A DNA stretch of 25,804 bases from an uncultured Actinomycetes bacterium (GCA_903932695.1 CAIZGZ010000103.1:1-25804); one strand, 5' to 3'. Numbered from the stretch's first letter, positions 1-8,281 are shown. Numbers and translations are program-made. The notes: generated by a model not told the origin, from the sequence alone.

Positions 1-621
1 AAAGAAGAGACCAATTGCGAGCAAGATGATTCCGCCAGCAGAGATCGCGGTGAGGGTTTTTCTCACAACCGGACGCTGGAGCAGAACTGACGATTTGTCT
101 ACTGCAAGGATGAGAACGGAATACCAGCTCATGGAGACGCACGCCTGTACACACGAGAGCGCAAAGATTCCCCAAGCAAGAGAGAAATGGCGCGGTACAA
201 ATTGAGGAATGAAGGCAACCGCAAAGACCGCTGCTTTCACATTGGTCAGATTTGTGAAGAGCCCTAAGCGATAAGCCGCGGACTTATTTGTTTTTGCAGA
301 GTCGGTGAGATTGAACTTGCCATATTCGTTGCGAAGCTCAAAGAGGGTTTGGATAGCCAACCCAGTTAAAAAAGCGACGCCGATGTATTTGAGGATCGAG
401 AAGGCAAGGTGGCTCTTTGCGAACACAGCAGAGAGTCCAACAGCAGAGAGCGAACCCCATATCACCAACCCGGTTGAGTTTCCGAGAACAGAGATGAAGG
501 CGGCTTCACGTCCGCCAAGGAGCGATTGACGAAGGATCATCGCAACTCCTTGACCGGGAACTACGGCAAGGAGAAGTGCGGTTGCGGCAAAAGCTGGGAT
601 TACCGCAAACAGATGAATCAA
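1..621 (-). CDS. LysE family amino-acid exporter (3' end outside window)
   Basis: Predicted inner-membrane exporter of the LysE/RhtB family, which exports amino acids or related small solutes. 207 codons are visible without a stop; the family is usually 200-215 residues, so only the last few are missing. The start chosen is TTG at 621: the residues after it form the typical N-terminus, a hydrophobic helix running into VVPGQGVAMILRQSLLGGR (about residues 20-38). The first ATG downstream (540) would cut into that conserved segment. Five or six hydrophobic segments are visible along the protein. The TTG overlaps the stop of the upstream aldo/keto reductase gene (TTGA, 4 bp), so translation is probably coupled. 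No good Shine-Dalgarno is seen. Substrate cannot be told from sequence. The family call is firm, the exact start fairly so. Confidence 0.85.
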   Translation of the reverse strand, partial: MIHLFAVIPAFAATALLLAVVPGQGVAMILRQSLLGGREAAFISVLGNSTGLVIWGSLSAVGLSAVFAKSHLAFSILKYIGVAFLTGLAIQTLFELRNEYGKFNLTDSAKTNKSAAYRLGLFTNLTNVKAAVFAVAFIPQFVPRHFSLAWGIFALSCVQACVSMSWYSVLILAVDKSSVLLQRPVVRKTLTAISAGGIILLAIGLFF

Positions 622-1553
622 GCACTTACTCGATTCAACAGCTCGACATCCGCTGCCTCTAACTCGACAAGTTGAACGATCTCGTGCAGTTGCGCCACGG
701 TTCTCGCACTTGCAATGGGGGTACTCACAGACGGGTTAGCTCGCAACCACGCTAGCGCGATCGCGCTGATCGAAGCACCATACTTTTTCGCGACCTGATC
801 AAGGCACTCAACGACCGCCCAGCCCTTTTCGGTCTGAAATTCAACAACGCCATCGGCGCGAACAGAATCTACGGTGAGTCCTGGACGATATTTTCCGGTG
901 AGAAATCCGCGAGCTAAACCAAAGAATGGAATCGCCGAGATACCGTAAGCTTCAAGGACGGCTTGTTGTTCGCTTTCAAAAGGGTTTCTCGCAACCAAGT
1001 TGTAGTGATCTTGAAGAGCGACATACGATGCATAGCCATCACGCTTTGAAATATCTAGCGCTTCTTGAAGTCTGGCGCCAGTGTGCTGCGATGCGCCGAT
1101 ATAGCGAATCTTTCCCACCGAAATCAACTCTGTATAACGCAACAACGTCTGCTCCATGGGAACCGTTGCGTCATCCTCGTGAGAATAATAAAGATCGATG
1201 TAATCGGTCTGTAACCGTGTGAGCGAATCATCTAACGCAGCAGAGATATTCTCTGGAGAAAGGCCCGGCCTGGTCGAGAGTTTGGCAACTTTTGTGGCGA
1301 TCACCATCTCTGACCGATTGCCACGTGACTTCATCCAACGTCCGATGATGCTTTCAGACTCTCCACCCTGATTTCCGGGTTTCCATTCTGAGTAGACATC
1401 TGCGGTATCGATGAAGTTTCCACCCGCTGCTACATAGGCATCGAGCACAGCGAATGACTCTTCTTCGTCGGCAGACCAACCAAAGACATTTCCGCCTAGG
1501 CATAGTGGATGAACAACGAGATCGGTTTCCGGGATTGCGATACGTGGCGCCAT
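618..1553 (-). CDS. Aldo/keto reductase, 311 aa
   Basis: NADPH-dependent oxidoreductase of the aldo/keto reductase superfamily (TIM barrel), close to the bacterial 'Tas/YajO' type; acts in the cytoplasm on an unknown carbonyl substrate. The catalytic tetrad is present: Asp49 and Tyr54 (NFIDTADVYS), Lys88 (VIATKVAK) and His125 (YYSHEDD). The C-terminal NADP-binding stretch around SVSTPIASARTVAQL is also typical. An in-frame start exists further upstream at 1628, but it would overlap the hydrolase gene and add 25 residues unlike the family; ATG at 1553 has GGAG at a good distance and gives a normal N-terminus. It lies 4 bp after the hydrolase stop and overlaps the exporter start, so the three genes look like one operon. 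Physiological role unknown. Confidence 0.9.
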   Translation of the reverse strand: MAPRIAIPETDLVVHPLCLGGNVFGWSADEEESFAVLDAYVAAGGNFIDTADVYSEWKPGNQGGESESIIGRWMKSRGNRSEMVIATKVAKLSTRPGLSPENISAALDDSLTRLQTDYIDLYYSHEDDATVPMEQTLLRYTELISVGKIRYIGASQHTGARLQEALDISKRDGYASYVALQDHYNLVARNPFESEQQAVLEAYGISAIPFFGLARGFLTGKYRPGLTVDSVRADGVVEFQTEKGWAVVECLDQVAKKYGASISAIALAWLRANPSVSTPIASARTVAQLHEIVQLVELEAADVELLNRVSA

Positions 1554-1557
1554 AAGA

Positions 1558-2325
1558 TTAACTCCAACTCTCAACAAAGGCGAGCGACTTTTCAAATATT
1601 TCTGGGGCGTCGTTATCCAGGGTTGCAACGTGATAACTGTTATTCAGTTCTATCCGCTCTTTAGGTGTGCTGCCGATCTCGTTCATAATGATTTCGGTAT
1701 TCGAGACTGGAAGGACATGATCTTCAACGCTATGAAAGAGCAAGAGCGGTGATTGAGCATCTCGAAGATTCTTTCGAGTCTCCTTCAGCATTGCGTTAAG
1801 TTGCAGAACGCCTTTAGTGGGAAGTACGTCGTAACCCCATTCGGTAACTCCTGGTGCCTTAATGTCATCGCCTACAGACGGCATCCCAGCTTTAATGGCA
1901 GCAATAATTGGCGCGAACTTAATCGTGATTCCTGGGATGTGAATCATGGGATTGACGAGAACTAGTCCGGCGACCCGATAGCGTTCTGCAACATTAATTG
2001 TTGTCGCACCGCCCATAGAGAGACCAAAGATAAAGACCTTGGTGCAGATCTTCGAGAGTCGATCAACCTCTTCTTGAACACGCGCCGGCCATAGCTCCCA
2101 CGCGACAGAGTTCAGCTCCTGCCAGGTACGGCCATGACCAGGTAAACGCGGAACGCTCACGGTGTACCCACGTTCTTGAAAGTAGTGAGCCCACGGCCGC
2201 ATTGAGGCTGGGCTTCCTGTAAATCCATGAACGAAGATCACGCCGATCTCTTTCTTGCCGAGAGCGGAGCCCCCTTCAACGAAATAGTCTTCGAGCCAAC
2301 CTTCTGGTGCGTGTGTCGTTGCCAT
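1558..2325 (-). CDS. Alpha/beta hydrolase (carboxylesterase/monoglyceride lipase-like), 255 aa
   Basis: Cytoplasmic serine hydrolase resembling the Est30 carboxylesterases and bacterial monoacylglycerol lipases. Visible features: oxyanion-hole motif VIFVHGFTGSP (about 29-39), nucleophile elbow GLSMGG with Ser103, acid Asp202 in HSVEDHVLP, and His232 in NSYHVATL, in the correct order for the triad. Length 255 is normal for the family. A longer reading to 2424 would cover the divergent exonuclease start, so ATG 2325 is preferred; its N-terminus (MATTHAPEGW) leads straight into the first strand. First gene of the hydrolase-reductase-exporter operon, transcribed divergently from the exonuclease across only 37 bp. 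Substrate unknown; the esterase class is well supported. Confidence 0.88.
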   Translation of the reverse strand: MATTHAPEGWLEDYFVEGGSALGKKEIGVIFVHGFTGSPASMRPWAHYFQERGYTVSVPRLPGHGRTWQELNSVAWELWPARVQEEVDRLSKICTKVFIFGLSMGGATTINVAERYRVAGLVLVNPMIHIPGITIKFAPIIAAIKAGMPSVGDDIKAPGVTEWGYDVLPTKGVLQLNAMLKETRKNLRDAQSPLLLFHSVEDHVLPVSNTEIIMNEIGSTPKERIELNNSYHVATLDNDAPEIFEKSLAFVESWS

Positions 2326-2340
2326 ACCTGCAATTCTCTC

Positions 2341-2355
2341 CCCTACGGCATAGGG
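2341..2355. promoter_or_regulatory. Inverted repeat in divergent intergenic region
   Basis: CCCTA-cggca-TAGGG, a perfect 5-bp dyad in the 37-bp gap between the divergent hydrolase and exonuclease genes. The right arm lies in the putative -10 box of the exonuclease (TAGGGT). It could be an operator, but with 5-bp arms chance is not excluded. Confidence 0.25.
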
Positions 2356-2356
2356 T
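2351..2356 (+). promoter_or_regulatory. Putative -10 box, leaderless exonuclease mRNA
   Basis: TAGGGT followed by exactly 6 nt and then the ATG at 2363. No Shine-Dalgarno precedes this ATG. The position fits transcription starting at or within one base of the start codon. Confidence 0.6.
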
Positions 2357-2362
2357 TGCAAT

Positions 2363-2989
2363 ATGCCACCAGCAGAAAGATCGTTACGCGAAACGACCTT
2401 TGTCGTCGTGGATCTCGAGACCACCGGCGCGAGCCCTCACACCGGTGCCGGAATAACCGAGATTGGCGCCGTGAAAGTTACCGGCGGCGAAGTAGAAGGT
2501 ACCTTCAAGAGTTTCGTAAACCCGTTGGCTCCCATTCCAGCATTCATCACCGAACTGACGGGGATCACCGATGAAATGTTGCGATTGGCTCCGATCATCG
2601 ATGAGGTATTGCCTGACTTCCTGCAATTTTGCGGTTCGCATGAAGAGACCGTCCTGGTTGCCCATAACGCACCATTTGATATCGGATTCCTACGCGCCGC
2701 CAGCCTCGAGATTGATCTTGATTGGCCAGCTTTCGATGTGATCGACACGGTTCGTTTAGCTCGCACTGCCTTAAGTCGTGATGAAGTCCCCAACTGCAAG
2801 CTCGGCACTCTTGCGGAGTTCTACGGAACTGAAGTAACCCCCAACCACAGAGCGCTTGATGATGCACAAACGACAGTCGAGATTATGCATCGGCTCTTTG
2901 AACGAGTTGGATCGTTAGGAGTTGAGAGTTACGGAGAACTACAGAAACTTCTTGCAAAGAAGATCAAACGCGAACCGCGATTGATCTAA
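2363..2989 (+). CDS. DEDDh 3'-5' exonuclease (DNA Pol III epsilon-like), 208 aa
   Basis: Single-domain exonuclease of the DnaQ/epsilon superfamily that removes nucleotides from 3' ends, either as proofreader or in DNA/RNA trimming. All five catalytic residues are visible: Asp17 and Glu19 (VVVDLETTG), Asp106 (AHNAPFDIGFL), His162 and Asp167 (NHRALDDA), so it is the DEDDh type. Residues 13-185 cover the domain; the last 20 residues are basic (KKIKREP). In mycobacteria the gene at this location (Rv2191, as I recall) carries an exonuclease domain joined to a UvrC-like GIY-YIG domain; here the protein stops after the exonuclease. The 3' end overlaps the trpD 3' end by 4 bp. Whether it acts with the replicative polymerase is not shown. 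Confidence 0.9.
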   Translation: MPPAERSLRETTFVVVDLETTGASPHTGAGITEIGAVKVTGGEVEGTFKSFVNPLAPIPAFITELTGITDEMLRLAPIIDEVLPDFLQFCGSHEETVLVAHNAPFDIGFLRAASLEIDLDWPAFDVIDTVRLARTALSRDEVPNCKLGTLAEFYGTEVTPNHRALDDAQTTVEIMHRLFERVGSLGVESYGELQKLLAKKIKREPRLI

Positions 2990-4047
2990 GCCTTGAGGCT
3001 CTGAGTGAGCTCAATCCACTTATCCAAAAGTTCTAACGCGGCTCCGCTATCGACCGCATCCTTTGCCAACTGATAACCCTGCGCAACTTGCTCGTTGATC
3101 GACTTCGAGAATTCTCCGCGATAAGCAGCAATAGCGACAGCAGCGTTTAATAAGACCGCATCTCTTGCCGGCGAATGTTCGCCCCGAAGAATGTTGAGGG
3201 TTACGCCAGCGTTATATTGGGCATCTCCTCCGGTAATGCTTTCGATGGGTGCAAAGCCAATCCCCAGATCACGCGGATCAAAGAGCTCCGCCTTCTGATT
3301 CTCGGGTTGGTGAGGAGTGATCTGAATGATGGTGCTCGTCGTCGTCAGAGTGATCTCATCTAATCCATCATCGCCGCGAAAGAGGAATCCCTCGGTGCCA
3401 CGGTCAGCAAGTACCTTGGCCATCAGGGAGAGCGCGCGGGGTTTAGCCACGCCAAGGGCGATCGCTGCGGGCTTAGCGGGATTTGCCAGCGGCCCCAAAA
3501 TATTGAATACCGATGCCTGACCTAACTCTTTACGAGCTGGAGCGGCAAAGCGCATCGCGGGATGGAACTTGGGGGCAAAGCAGAAGCCGATCCCCAATTT
3601 CTCGAAACTCGTAGCCACGCCTTGGCCATCGAGATCAATATTGACCCCCAGGGCTTCTAGGAGGTCGGCTGCGCCAGAACTTGAGGAAGCCGCTCGGGCT
3701 CCGTGTTTGACCACTTTGGCACCGGCTGCCGCAGCAATGATGGCTGCGGTGCTCGAAATATTGATCGTGTTAGCACCATCGCCTCCGGTACCGACCGGAT
3801 CCACGGCTCGAGCAGCGATAGAGATCGGGGCGGCGTGGGCAAACATCACATCGAGGAAGCTCGCTACCTCCTCCGGGCTCTCACCTTTGGCCTGGACACC
3901 CAGCAAGAAGGACTTAATGTCGTCCTTAGCCGCCTGGTTCTCCAAAATCTCGTTCATGGCCCATCTGGCCTGCTCCGGTGTGAGATCTTGGCCATCGGCC
4001 AACTCCGAAATGATCAGATCCCAGCCCGGGCTCGAGAGTGTGCTCAT
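2986..4047 (-). CDS. trpD: Anthranilate phosphoribosyltransferase, 353 aa
   Basis: Second step of tryptophan synthesis: transfers phosphoribose from PRPP to anthranilate; cytoplasmic homodimer. N-terminal helical domain (about 8-75), then the PRPP-binding GTGGD at 86-90, NTINIS at 93-98, the KHGxRAASS loop at 114-122, NILGPLANP in the middle and the metal-binding Asp-Glu pair in GLDEITLT. Length is typical for actinobacterial TrpD. The start is ATG 4047, six bases after a TACTAT box. Unusual: residue 117 is Ala where the family usually has Asn (KHGNR), a residue that contacts anthranilate in known structures. No other trp gene lies nearby; the position beside ctaE and an exonuclease is the conserved actinobacterial one. 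Identification is secure. Confidence 0.95.
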   Translation of the reverse strand: MSTLSSPGWDLIISELADGQDLTPEQARWAMNEILENQAAKDDIKSFLLGVQAKGESPEEVASFLDVMFAHAAPISIAARAVDPVGTGGDGANTINISSTAAIIAAAAGAKVVKHGARAASSSSGAADLLEALGVNIDLDGQGVATSFEKLGIGFCFAPKFHPAMRFAAPARKELGQASVFNILGPLANPAKPAAIALGVAKPRALSLMAKVLADRGTEGFLFRGDDGLDEITLTTTSTIIQITPHQPENQKAELFDPRDLGIGFAPIESITGGDAQYNAGVTLNILRGEHSPARDAVLLNAAVAIAAYRGEFSKSINEQVAQGYQLAKDAVDSGAALELLDKWIELTQSLKA

Positions 4048-4053
4048 AGCGCC

Positions 4054-4059
4054 ATAGTA
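4054..4059 (-). promoter_or_regulatory. Putative -10 box, leaderless trpD mRNA
   Basis: TACTAT on the minus strand, 6 nt before the trpD ATG, with no Shine-Dalgarno in between. A close match to the -10 consensus at leaderless spacing. Confidence 0.65.
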
Positions 4060-4137
4060 ACCACCGCGTGATCAGACTCACCCAGTATTAGGGGGCCAGA
4101 CCTGCGTTCCAAGTAGGGAAAATAGGGCGAATTCGGG

Positions 4138-4143
4138 AATAAT
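4138..4143 (+). promoter_or_regulatory. Possible -10 box for ctaE operon (imperfect)
   Basis: AATAAT followed by 6 nt and the ctaE GTG at 4150. The first base departs from TAnnnT, but the spacing equals that of the other leaderless candidates and no Shine-Dalgarno is present. Confidence 0.4.
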
Positions 4144-4149
4144 GCGCGT

Positions 4150-4773
4150 GTGACCACACTTGAAGCTCCAGTTAAAAACAACCGCCCGAATATTGTCGCG
4201 GTTGGAACGATCGTTTGGCTCTCTTCTGAGTTGATGTTCTTCGCCGCACTCTTTGCCATGTACTTCACCACGCGTGCAGTTCAAGGTCCAAAGGTCTGGC
4301 TTGAATCAACCGGAATGTTGAACGTGAAGTTTGCGACCATCAACACCACCGTCTTGGTGCTCTCATCGGTGACCTGCCAATTCGGCGTCTTCGCTGCTGA
4401 GCGTTTTCAAGCTCGCCGCACTGGATCGATCTGGAAGTTCTCCAAGTGGGGTATGCGCGAGTGGTTCGCACTCACATTCCTCATGGGTGCTTTCTTCATC
4501 GGCGGTCAGATCTATGAGTATGCAAACTTGGTTCGCGATGGTCTCTCACTCTCATCACGCGCATATGGTTCGGTCTTCTATTTAGCTACCGGCTTCCATG
4601 GTCTGCACGTGACAGGTGGATTGCTTGCCTTCCTCATTGTCTTAATTCGAGTCAACAAAGCGAGAAAGTTTGGTCATTCACAGGCTACAACCGCAATCGT
4701 GGTCTCGTACTACTGGCACTTTGTAGACATCGTCTGGATTGCGCTCTTCTCAACTATCTATTTGATTAAGTAA
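4150..4773 (+). CDS. ctaE: Cytochrome c oxidase subunit III, 207 aa
   Basis: Membrane subunit III of the aa3-type oxidase. It does not bind redox cofactors but stabilises the D-channel region of subunit I. The protein has five hydrophobic spans and lacks the first two helices of the mitochondrial form, as usual in actinobacteria. Diagnostic segments are VGTIVWLSSELMFFAALFAM near the start (about 17-36), ATGFHGLHVTGG in the middle and the C-terminal YYWHFVDIVWIALF. Start is GTG 4150; the resulting MTTLEAP N-terminus resembles actinobacterial homologues. It heads the ctaE-qcrC-qcrA-qcrB operon, 26 bp before qcrC, and is divergent from trpD. This separates it from ctaC/D/F, as in mycobacteria and streptomycetes. 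Confidence 0.95.
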   Translation: MTTLEAPVKNNRPNIVAVGTIVWLSSELMFFAALFAMYFTTRAVQGPKVWLESTGMLNVKFATINTTVLVLSSVTCQFGVFAAERFQARRTGSIWKFSKWGMREWFALTFLMGAFFIGGQIYEYANLVRDGLSLSSRAYGSVFYLATGFHGLHVTGGLLAFLIVLIRVNKARKFGHSQATTAIVVSYYWHFVDIVWIALFSTIYLIK

Positions 4774-4799
4774 CTGCGGAACTACGAGAAAAGATAAAT

Positions 4800-5606
4800 A
4801 TGACAAAGCGAATGAAGAAATTTTCTGCTCTGCGTCGCAAGCGCATCGCAGGCCCAATCCTCGTTGTGGCTGCACTCTTTACGATCGGAACAGCATTCGG
4901 AGTCGCGTCTGCGCTGCCGAGCGCTCAGCAGGTCACCAGCTCATCGACCTCTCCGCTCGTCTCTCAAGGCAAAGCGCTCTTCCTTCGAGGTTGCTCTTCA
5001 TGCCACGGACTTAATGCAGAAGGCGGAACAATCGCGCCATCATTGATCGGCGTTGGCGCAGCAGCCGTTGATTTCCAGGTTGGAACCGGTCGCATGCCGA
5101 TGGCAGATATGAGCCAGCAAGCAATGCAGAAGACTCCGCTCTATACCCCAGCAGAGACCGCAGCCCTTGCAGCGTACGTTGCATCACTCGCCCCTGGCCC
5201 TGCTTCTGTTACTAACGAAAACCTCAATTGGCAACGTGATGGCAACGTCGCAAACGGCGGACAACTCTTTAGAACTAACTGCGCCATGTGTCACAACTTT
5301 GCCGGACAAGGTGGAGCCCTTACTAACGGAAAGTACGCACCATCATTGATGGGCGTTCAACCAAAGTATGTCTACGAAGCAATGGTCACCGGTCCCCAGT
5401 CAATGCCTAAATTCACCGATGCAACAATCACACCTCAAGAGAAGCTCGACATCATCTCTTGGTTGCAAAGTGCTAATCATGAACAGAACCAAGGTGGAGC
5501 ATCACTCGGTCGCGTCGGTCCTTTCACAGAAGGTCTCGTCGCTTGGACACTCGCTATCGGATTACTTATTGGAGTTTCCGTATGGCTCGCATTGAAGGCG
5601 AAATAA
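4800..5606 (+). CDS. qcrC: Diheme cytochrome c subunit of bc1 complex, 268 aa
   Basis: Cytochrome cc subunit of the actinobacterial menaquinol:cytochrome c reductase. It replaces soluble cytochrome c, passing electrons from the Rieske centre to CuA of the oxidase within a supercomplex. N-terminal membrane anchor/signal (about 16-38), two c-haem sites CSSCH (65-69) and CAMCH (161-165), candidate axial Met residues in GRMPMAD (99/101) and GPQSMPKF, and a C-terminal membrane helix (about 245-263). The rest faces outside. Start ATG 4800 has GAGAAAAG upstream. It lies 26 bp after ctaE and 1 bp before qcrA. Length and topology are normal for the family. Confidence 0.95.
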   Translation: MTKRMKKFSALRRKRIAGPILVVAALFTIGTAFGVASALPSAQQVTSSSTSPLVSQGKALFLRGCSSCHGLNAEGGTIAPSLIGVGAAAVDFQVGTGRMPMADMSQQAMQKTPLYTPAETAALAAYVASLAPGPASVTNENLNWQRDGNVANGGQLFRTNCAMCHNFAGQGGALTNGKYAPSLMGVQPKYVYEAMVTGPQSMPKFTDATITPQEKLDIISWLQSANHEQNQGGASLGRVGPFTEGLVAWTLAIGLLIGVSVWLALKAK

Positions 5607-5607
5607 T

Positions 5608-6609
5608 ATGAGCACACAGATCGAACGTTTCGAAGATCCAGGACTACCAGAGCATGTTCATCGTTCAACCGATGTAGATGAGGCGGCTCAACGTCGCGCG
5701 GAGATTCAAATCTCCTCGCTCTTCCTTCTCTCTGCAGTTGGAACAGTTCTCACCATCGCCTCGTACATCTGGGTTCACCCTCAGGTCTATATCTACATCC
5801 CCATTCTTGGCAGCACCAATGTCCAACAAATGTGTATTGGTCTCGGTCTCACCGTTGCGACTCTCACAATTGGTCTAGGAGCAATCCAGTGGGCGAAGCG
5901 TTTGATGCCTGACACTGAACAGGTTCAAGAGCGCCACGAATTTCGTTCGACTGAGAAAGAGCGCGATGCTCTTAATAAATTGGTAAAAGAGCGCGTTGAT
6001 GAAGTGGGAATTGCACGCCGCCCATTGATCAAGCGAACACTCGCACTCGCACTCGGTGTCGTGGGTCTCTCCCCTCTCGTGCTTCTTCGCGACTTAGGCC
6101 CAATGCCTGGAAAGCAATTAGAGAAGACTGATTGGAGCGCAGGCACTCGCCTCATGCTCGATCCGGCAAATACCCCAATTCGTCCCGGCGATCTCGAAGT
6201 TGGCGCCGTTGCACAAGTCCTTCCTGAACTTCCAGCAGGCAAAGAACGCACTCTTGAAAATATCGGCACAGACGCGGTTCTCTTGATCCGTCTTCGTCCA
6301 GAGGATTTCAACCTCGATCCTGAGCGCCTATCGTGGACACACGACGGCATCATCGCCTTCTCGAAGATCTGTACGCATATGGGTTGTGCTGTTGCACTCT
6401 ATGAGCAACAGACCCACCACCTCCTATGCCCTTGCCACCAGTCGACATTCGACGTCACTCGCGCTGCAAAGGTGATCTTCGGACCAGCTGCACGTCCACT
6501 ACCGCAGCTTGCAATCACCGTCGATGCCAATGGCTATTTGGTAGCAAAGCAACCATTCACTGTCCCAATCGGACCAAGCTTCTGGGAACGGAACTCACAA
6601 AATGGCTGA
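5608..6609 (+). CDS. qcrA: Rieske iron-sulfur subunit of bc1 complex, 333 aa
   Basis: Carries the [2Fe-2S] cluster that accepts an electron from quinol at the Qo site and passes it to QcrC. Three N-terminal hydrophobic spans (about 30-53, 75-98, 145-168) are the actinobacterial arrangement, in contrast to the single span elsewhere. The cluster-binding motifs are CTHMGC (255-260) and CPCHQS (274-279): ligands Cys255, His257, Cys274, His277, with Cys260/Cys276 as the structural disulfide. ATG 5608 follows the qcrC stop by one base, with AAGGCGA as ribosome site inside qcrC. The 3' end overlaps qcrB by 8 bp, so these subunits are probably translationally coupled. Confidence 0.96.
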   Translation: MSTQIERFEDPGLPEHVHRSTDVDEAAQRRAEIQISSLFLLSAVGTVLTIASYIWVHPQVYIYIPILGSTNVQQMCIGLGLTVATLTIGLGAIQWAKRLMPDTEQVQERHEFRSTEKERDALNKLVKERVDEVGIARRPLIKRTLALALGVVGLSPLVLLRDLGPMPGKQLEKTDWSAGTRLMLDPANTPIRPGDLEVGAVAQVLPELPAGKERTLENIGTDAVLLIRLRPEDFNLDPERLSWTHDGIIAFSKICTHMGCAVALYEQQTHHLLCPCHQSTFDVTRAAKVIFGPAARPLPQLAITVDANGYLVAKQPFTVPIGPSFWERNSQNG

Positions 6610-8206
6610 TAAGAAGAACGCACCTACAACTCGCACCGGCAAGCTTGCTAACGCAGCTGCTAACTATGCCGATGAGCGCCTAGGAACAGCTGGTTATCTG
6701 AAGAAGAATCTCAACAAGATCTTCCCAGATCACTGGTCGTTCATGCTCGGAGAAGTTGCTCTCTACTCCTTCGTCATCTTGCTTCTTTCTGGAACATTCC
6801 TGACATTCTGGTTTGATCCATCACAGCGTGATGTCGTCTATAACGGCGCATACACTCCGCTCTCTGGCGTGAGCATGTCTGCCGCTTATGCATCAACCCT
6901 CCATCTCTCCTTTGATGTCCGTGGCGGTCTCTTGATGCGTCAGATCCATCACTGGGCAGCCCTCATCTTCATGGTGGCGATCGTTGTTCACCTCTTCCGC
7001 GTCTTCTTCACCGGTGCTTTCCGTAAGCCTCGTGAGACAAACTGGTTGATCGGTATCGGTCTACTCACATTCGGAATCATTGAAGGCTTCTTGGGCTACT
7101 CACTTCCGGATGACCTCCTTTCTGGAACCGGTATCCGCATCGCCGAGGCGATCTTGCAGGCTATTCCAGTCGTAGGTTCATACTTGGCATTCTTTGCCTT
7201 TGGCGGACCTTTCCCAGGAACTGCATTCATCCCTCGCGTCTACATGGTTCACATTCTGCTTCTCCCAGCTCTCTTCTTGGCGCTGATCACCGTTCACCTC
7301 ATGATGGTCTGGTACCAGAAGCACACTCAATTCCCTGGCCCAGGACGTAAAGAGTCAAACGTTGTTGGCTATCCGCTCATGCCGGTCTATATGGCTAAAG
7401 CTGGCGGCTTCTTCTTCATCGTCTTCGGTGTTACCGCATTCCTCGGCGCTGTTGCTTCCATCAACCCAATCTGGCTCTACGGTCCATACACTCCTGGCCA
7501 GATTTCAGCTGGTTCGCAGCCGGACTGGTACATGGGCTGGCTCGATGGTCTCGTTCGTATGGCTCCCCCACTAGAAACACACTGGTTGGGTCACACAATC
7601 TCATGGAACATTCTGCTGCCAAGCTTGGTTCTTCCTGGTTTGATCTTCGTGGGAATGACCTTCTACCCATTTATTGAAGCGTGGATCACCGGCGATAAGC
7701 GTGAACACCACATCTTGGATCGTCCTCGCAACGTACCTAACCGCACAGCGCTTGGTGCTATGTCGATCGCTTTCATGGTGATCGCACTCGCCAACGGTGG
7801 TAACGACATCATCGCCACACACTTCCACCTCACAATTAATGGGATCATGTGGTTCACCCGTATCGGGCTCTTCACCGTGCCACCCATCGTATTCATTATT
7901 ACTAAGCGCATCTGTCTCTCGCTTCAGCGGGCAGATCGTGACCTCGTGCTTCACGGTCGCGAGACCGGTCGCCTGGTAATGATGCCAAGTGGCGAGATGA
8001 TCGAAGTCCACGAACCAATCTCCGCGGAGAAGAAGTGGGTTTTGACCCAACATCAACAGCCGGATGCACTTCCGGCTCCACTGCCTGAGGCAGAGTTGGT
8101 TGGCCTTAAGGGTCGCCTACGCAAGCGCATGAATGAAGCACACAATGTTCAGGTGCCAGCTGCAACCGTGACTGATCTCAAAGAACTTGGAGATGGTCAC
8201 CACTAA
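6602..8206 (+). CDS. qcrB: Cytochrome b subunit of bc1 complex, 534 aa
   Basis: Core membrane subunit with haems bL and bH and the quinol-oxidising (Qo) and quinone-reducing (Qi) sites. It pumps charge by the Q cycle. Haem-ligand histidines are visible in two helices: His116/His130 (spacing 14) and His217/His232 (spacing 15, as in the b6f/actinobacterial type). The Qo motif is PDWYMGW, equivalent to PEWY of other cytochromes b. The long hydrophilic C-terminal tail (from about 445) is typical of actinobacteria. Overlaps qcrA by 8 bp and is the last gene of the operon, followed by an intrinsic terminator. Family and role are certain. Confidence 0.97.
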   Translation: MADKKNAPTTRTGKLANAAANYADERLGTAGYLKKNLNKIFPDHWSFMLGEVALYSFVILLLSGTFLTFWFDPSQRDVVYNGAYTPLSGVSMSAAYASTLHLSFDVRGGLLMRQIHHWAALIFMVAIVVHLFRVFFTGAFRKPRETNWLIGIGLLTFGIIEGFLGYSLPDDLLSGTGIRIAEAILQAIPVVGSYLAFFAFGGPFPGTAFIPRVYMVHILLLPALFLALITVHLMMVWYQKHTQFPGPGRKESNVVGYPLMPVYMAKAGGFFFIVFGVTAFLGAVASINPIWLYGPYTPGQISAGSQPDWYMGWLDGLVRMAPPLETHWLGHTISWNILLPSLVLPGLIFVGMTFYPFIEAWITGDKREHHILDRPRNVPNRTALGAMSIAFMVIALANGGNDIIATHFHLTINGIMWFTRIGLFTVPPIVFIITKRICLSLQRADRDLVLHGRETGRLVMMPSGEMIEVHEPISAEKKWVLTQHQQPDALPAPLPEAELVGLKGRLRKRMNEAHNVQVPAATVTDLKELGDGHH

Positions 8207-8227
8207 GTACGGAATCTCGAAGTAAAG

Positions 8228-8262
8228 AAAGCCCCGATGCGCAGATGCCGTCGGGGCTTTTT
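8228..8262 (+). terminator. Intrinsic terminator of ctaE-qcrCAB operon
   Basis: AAAGCCCCGA pairs with TCGGGGCTTT (10 bp, 13-nt loop) and runs into a T-rich tail, 21 bp after the qcrB stop. Confidence 0.9.
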
Positions 8263-8269
8263 ACTGCCC

Positions 8270-8275
8270 TAAACT
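8270..8275 (+). promoter_or_regulatory. Putative -10 box, leaderless GNAT mRNA
   Basis: TAAACT, then 6 nt, then the ATG at 8282. It lies just after the qcrB terminator, as expected for a fresh transcription start. Confidence 0.6.
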
Positions 8276-8281
8276 AGAGAG

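Noticed and set aside
3569..4057. Open frame of 162 codons opposite trpD
   Set aside because: Antisense of a well-identified gene, low-complexity Ala/Ser-rich product and no ribosome site.
7601..8056. Open frame of 151 codons opposite qcrB
   Set aside because: Lies wholly within qcrB on the other strand; the product resembles no family and is His/Asp-rich by codon shadow.
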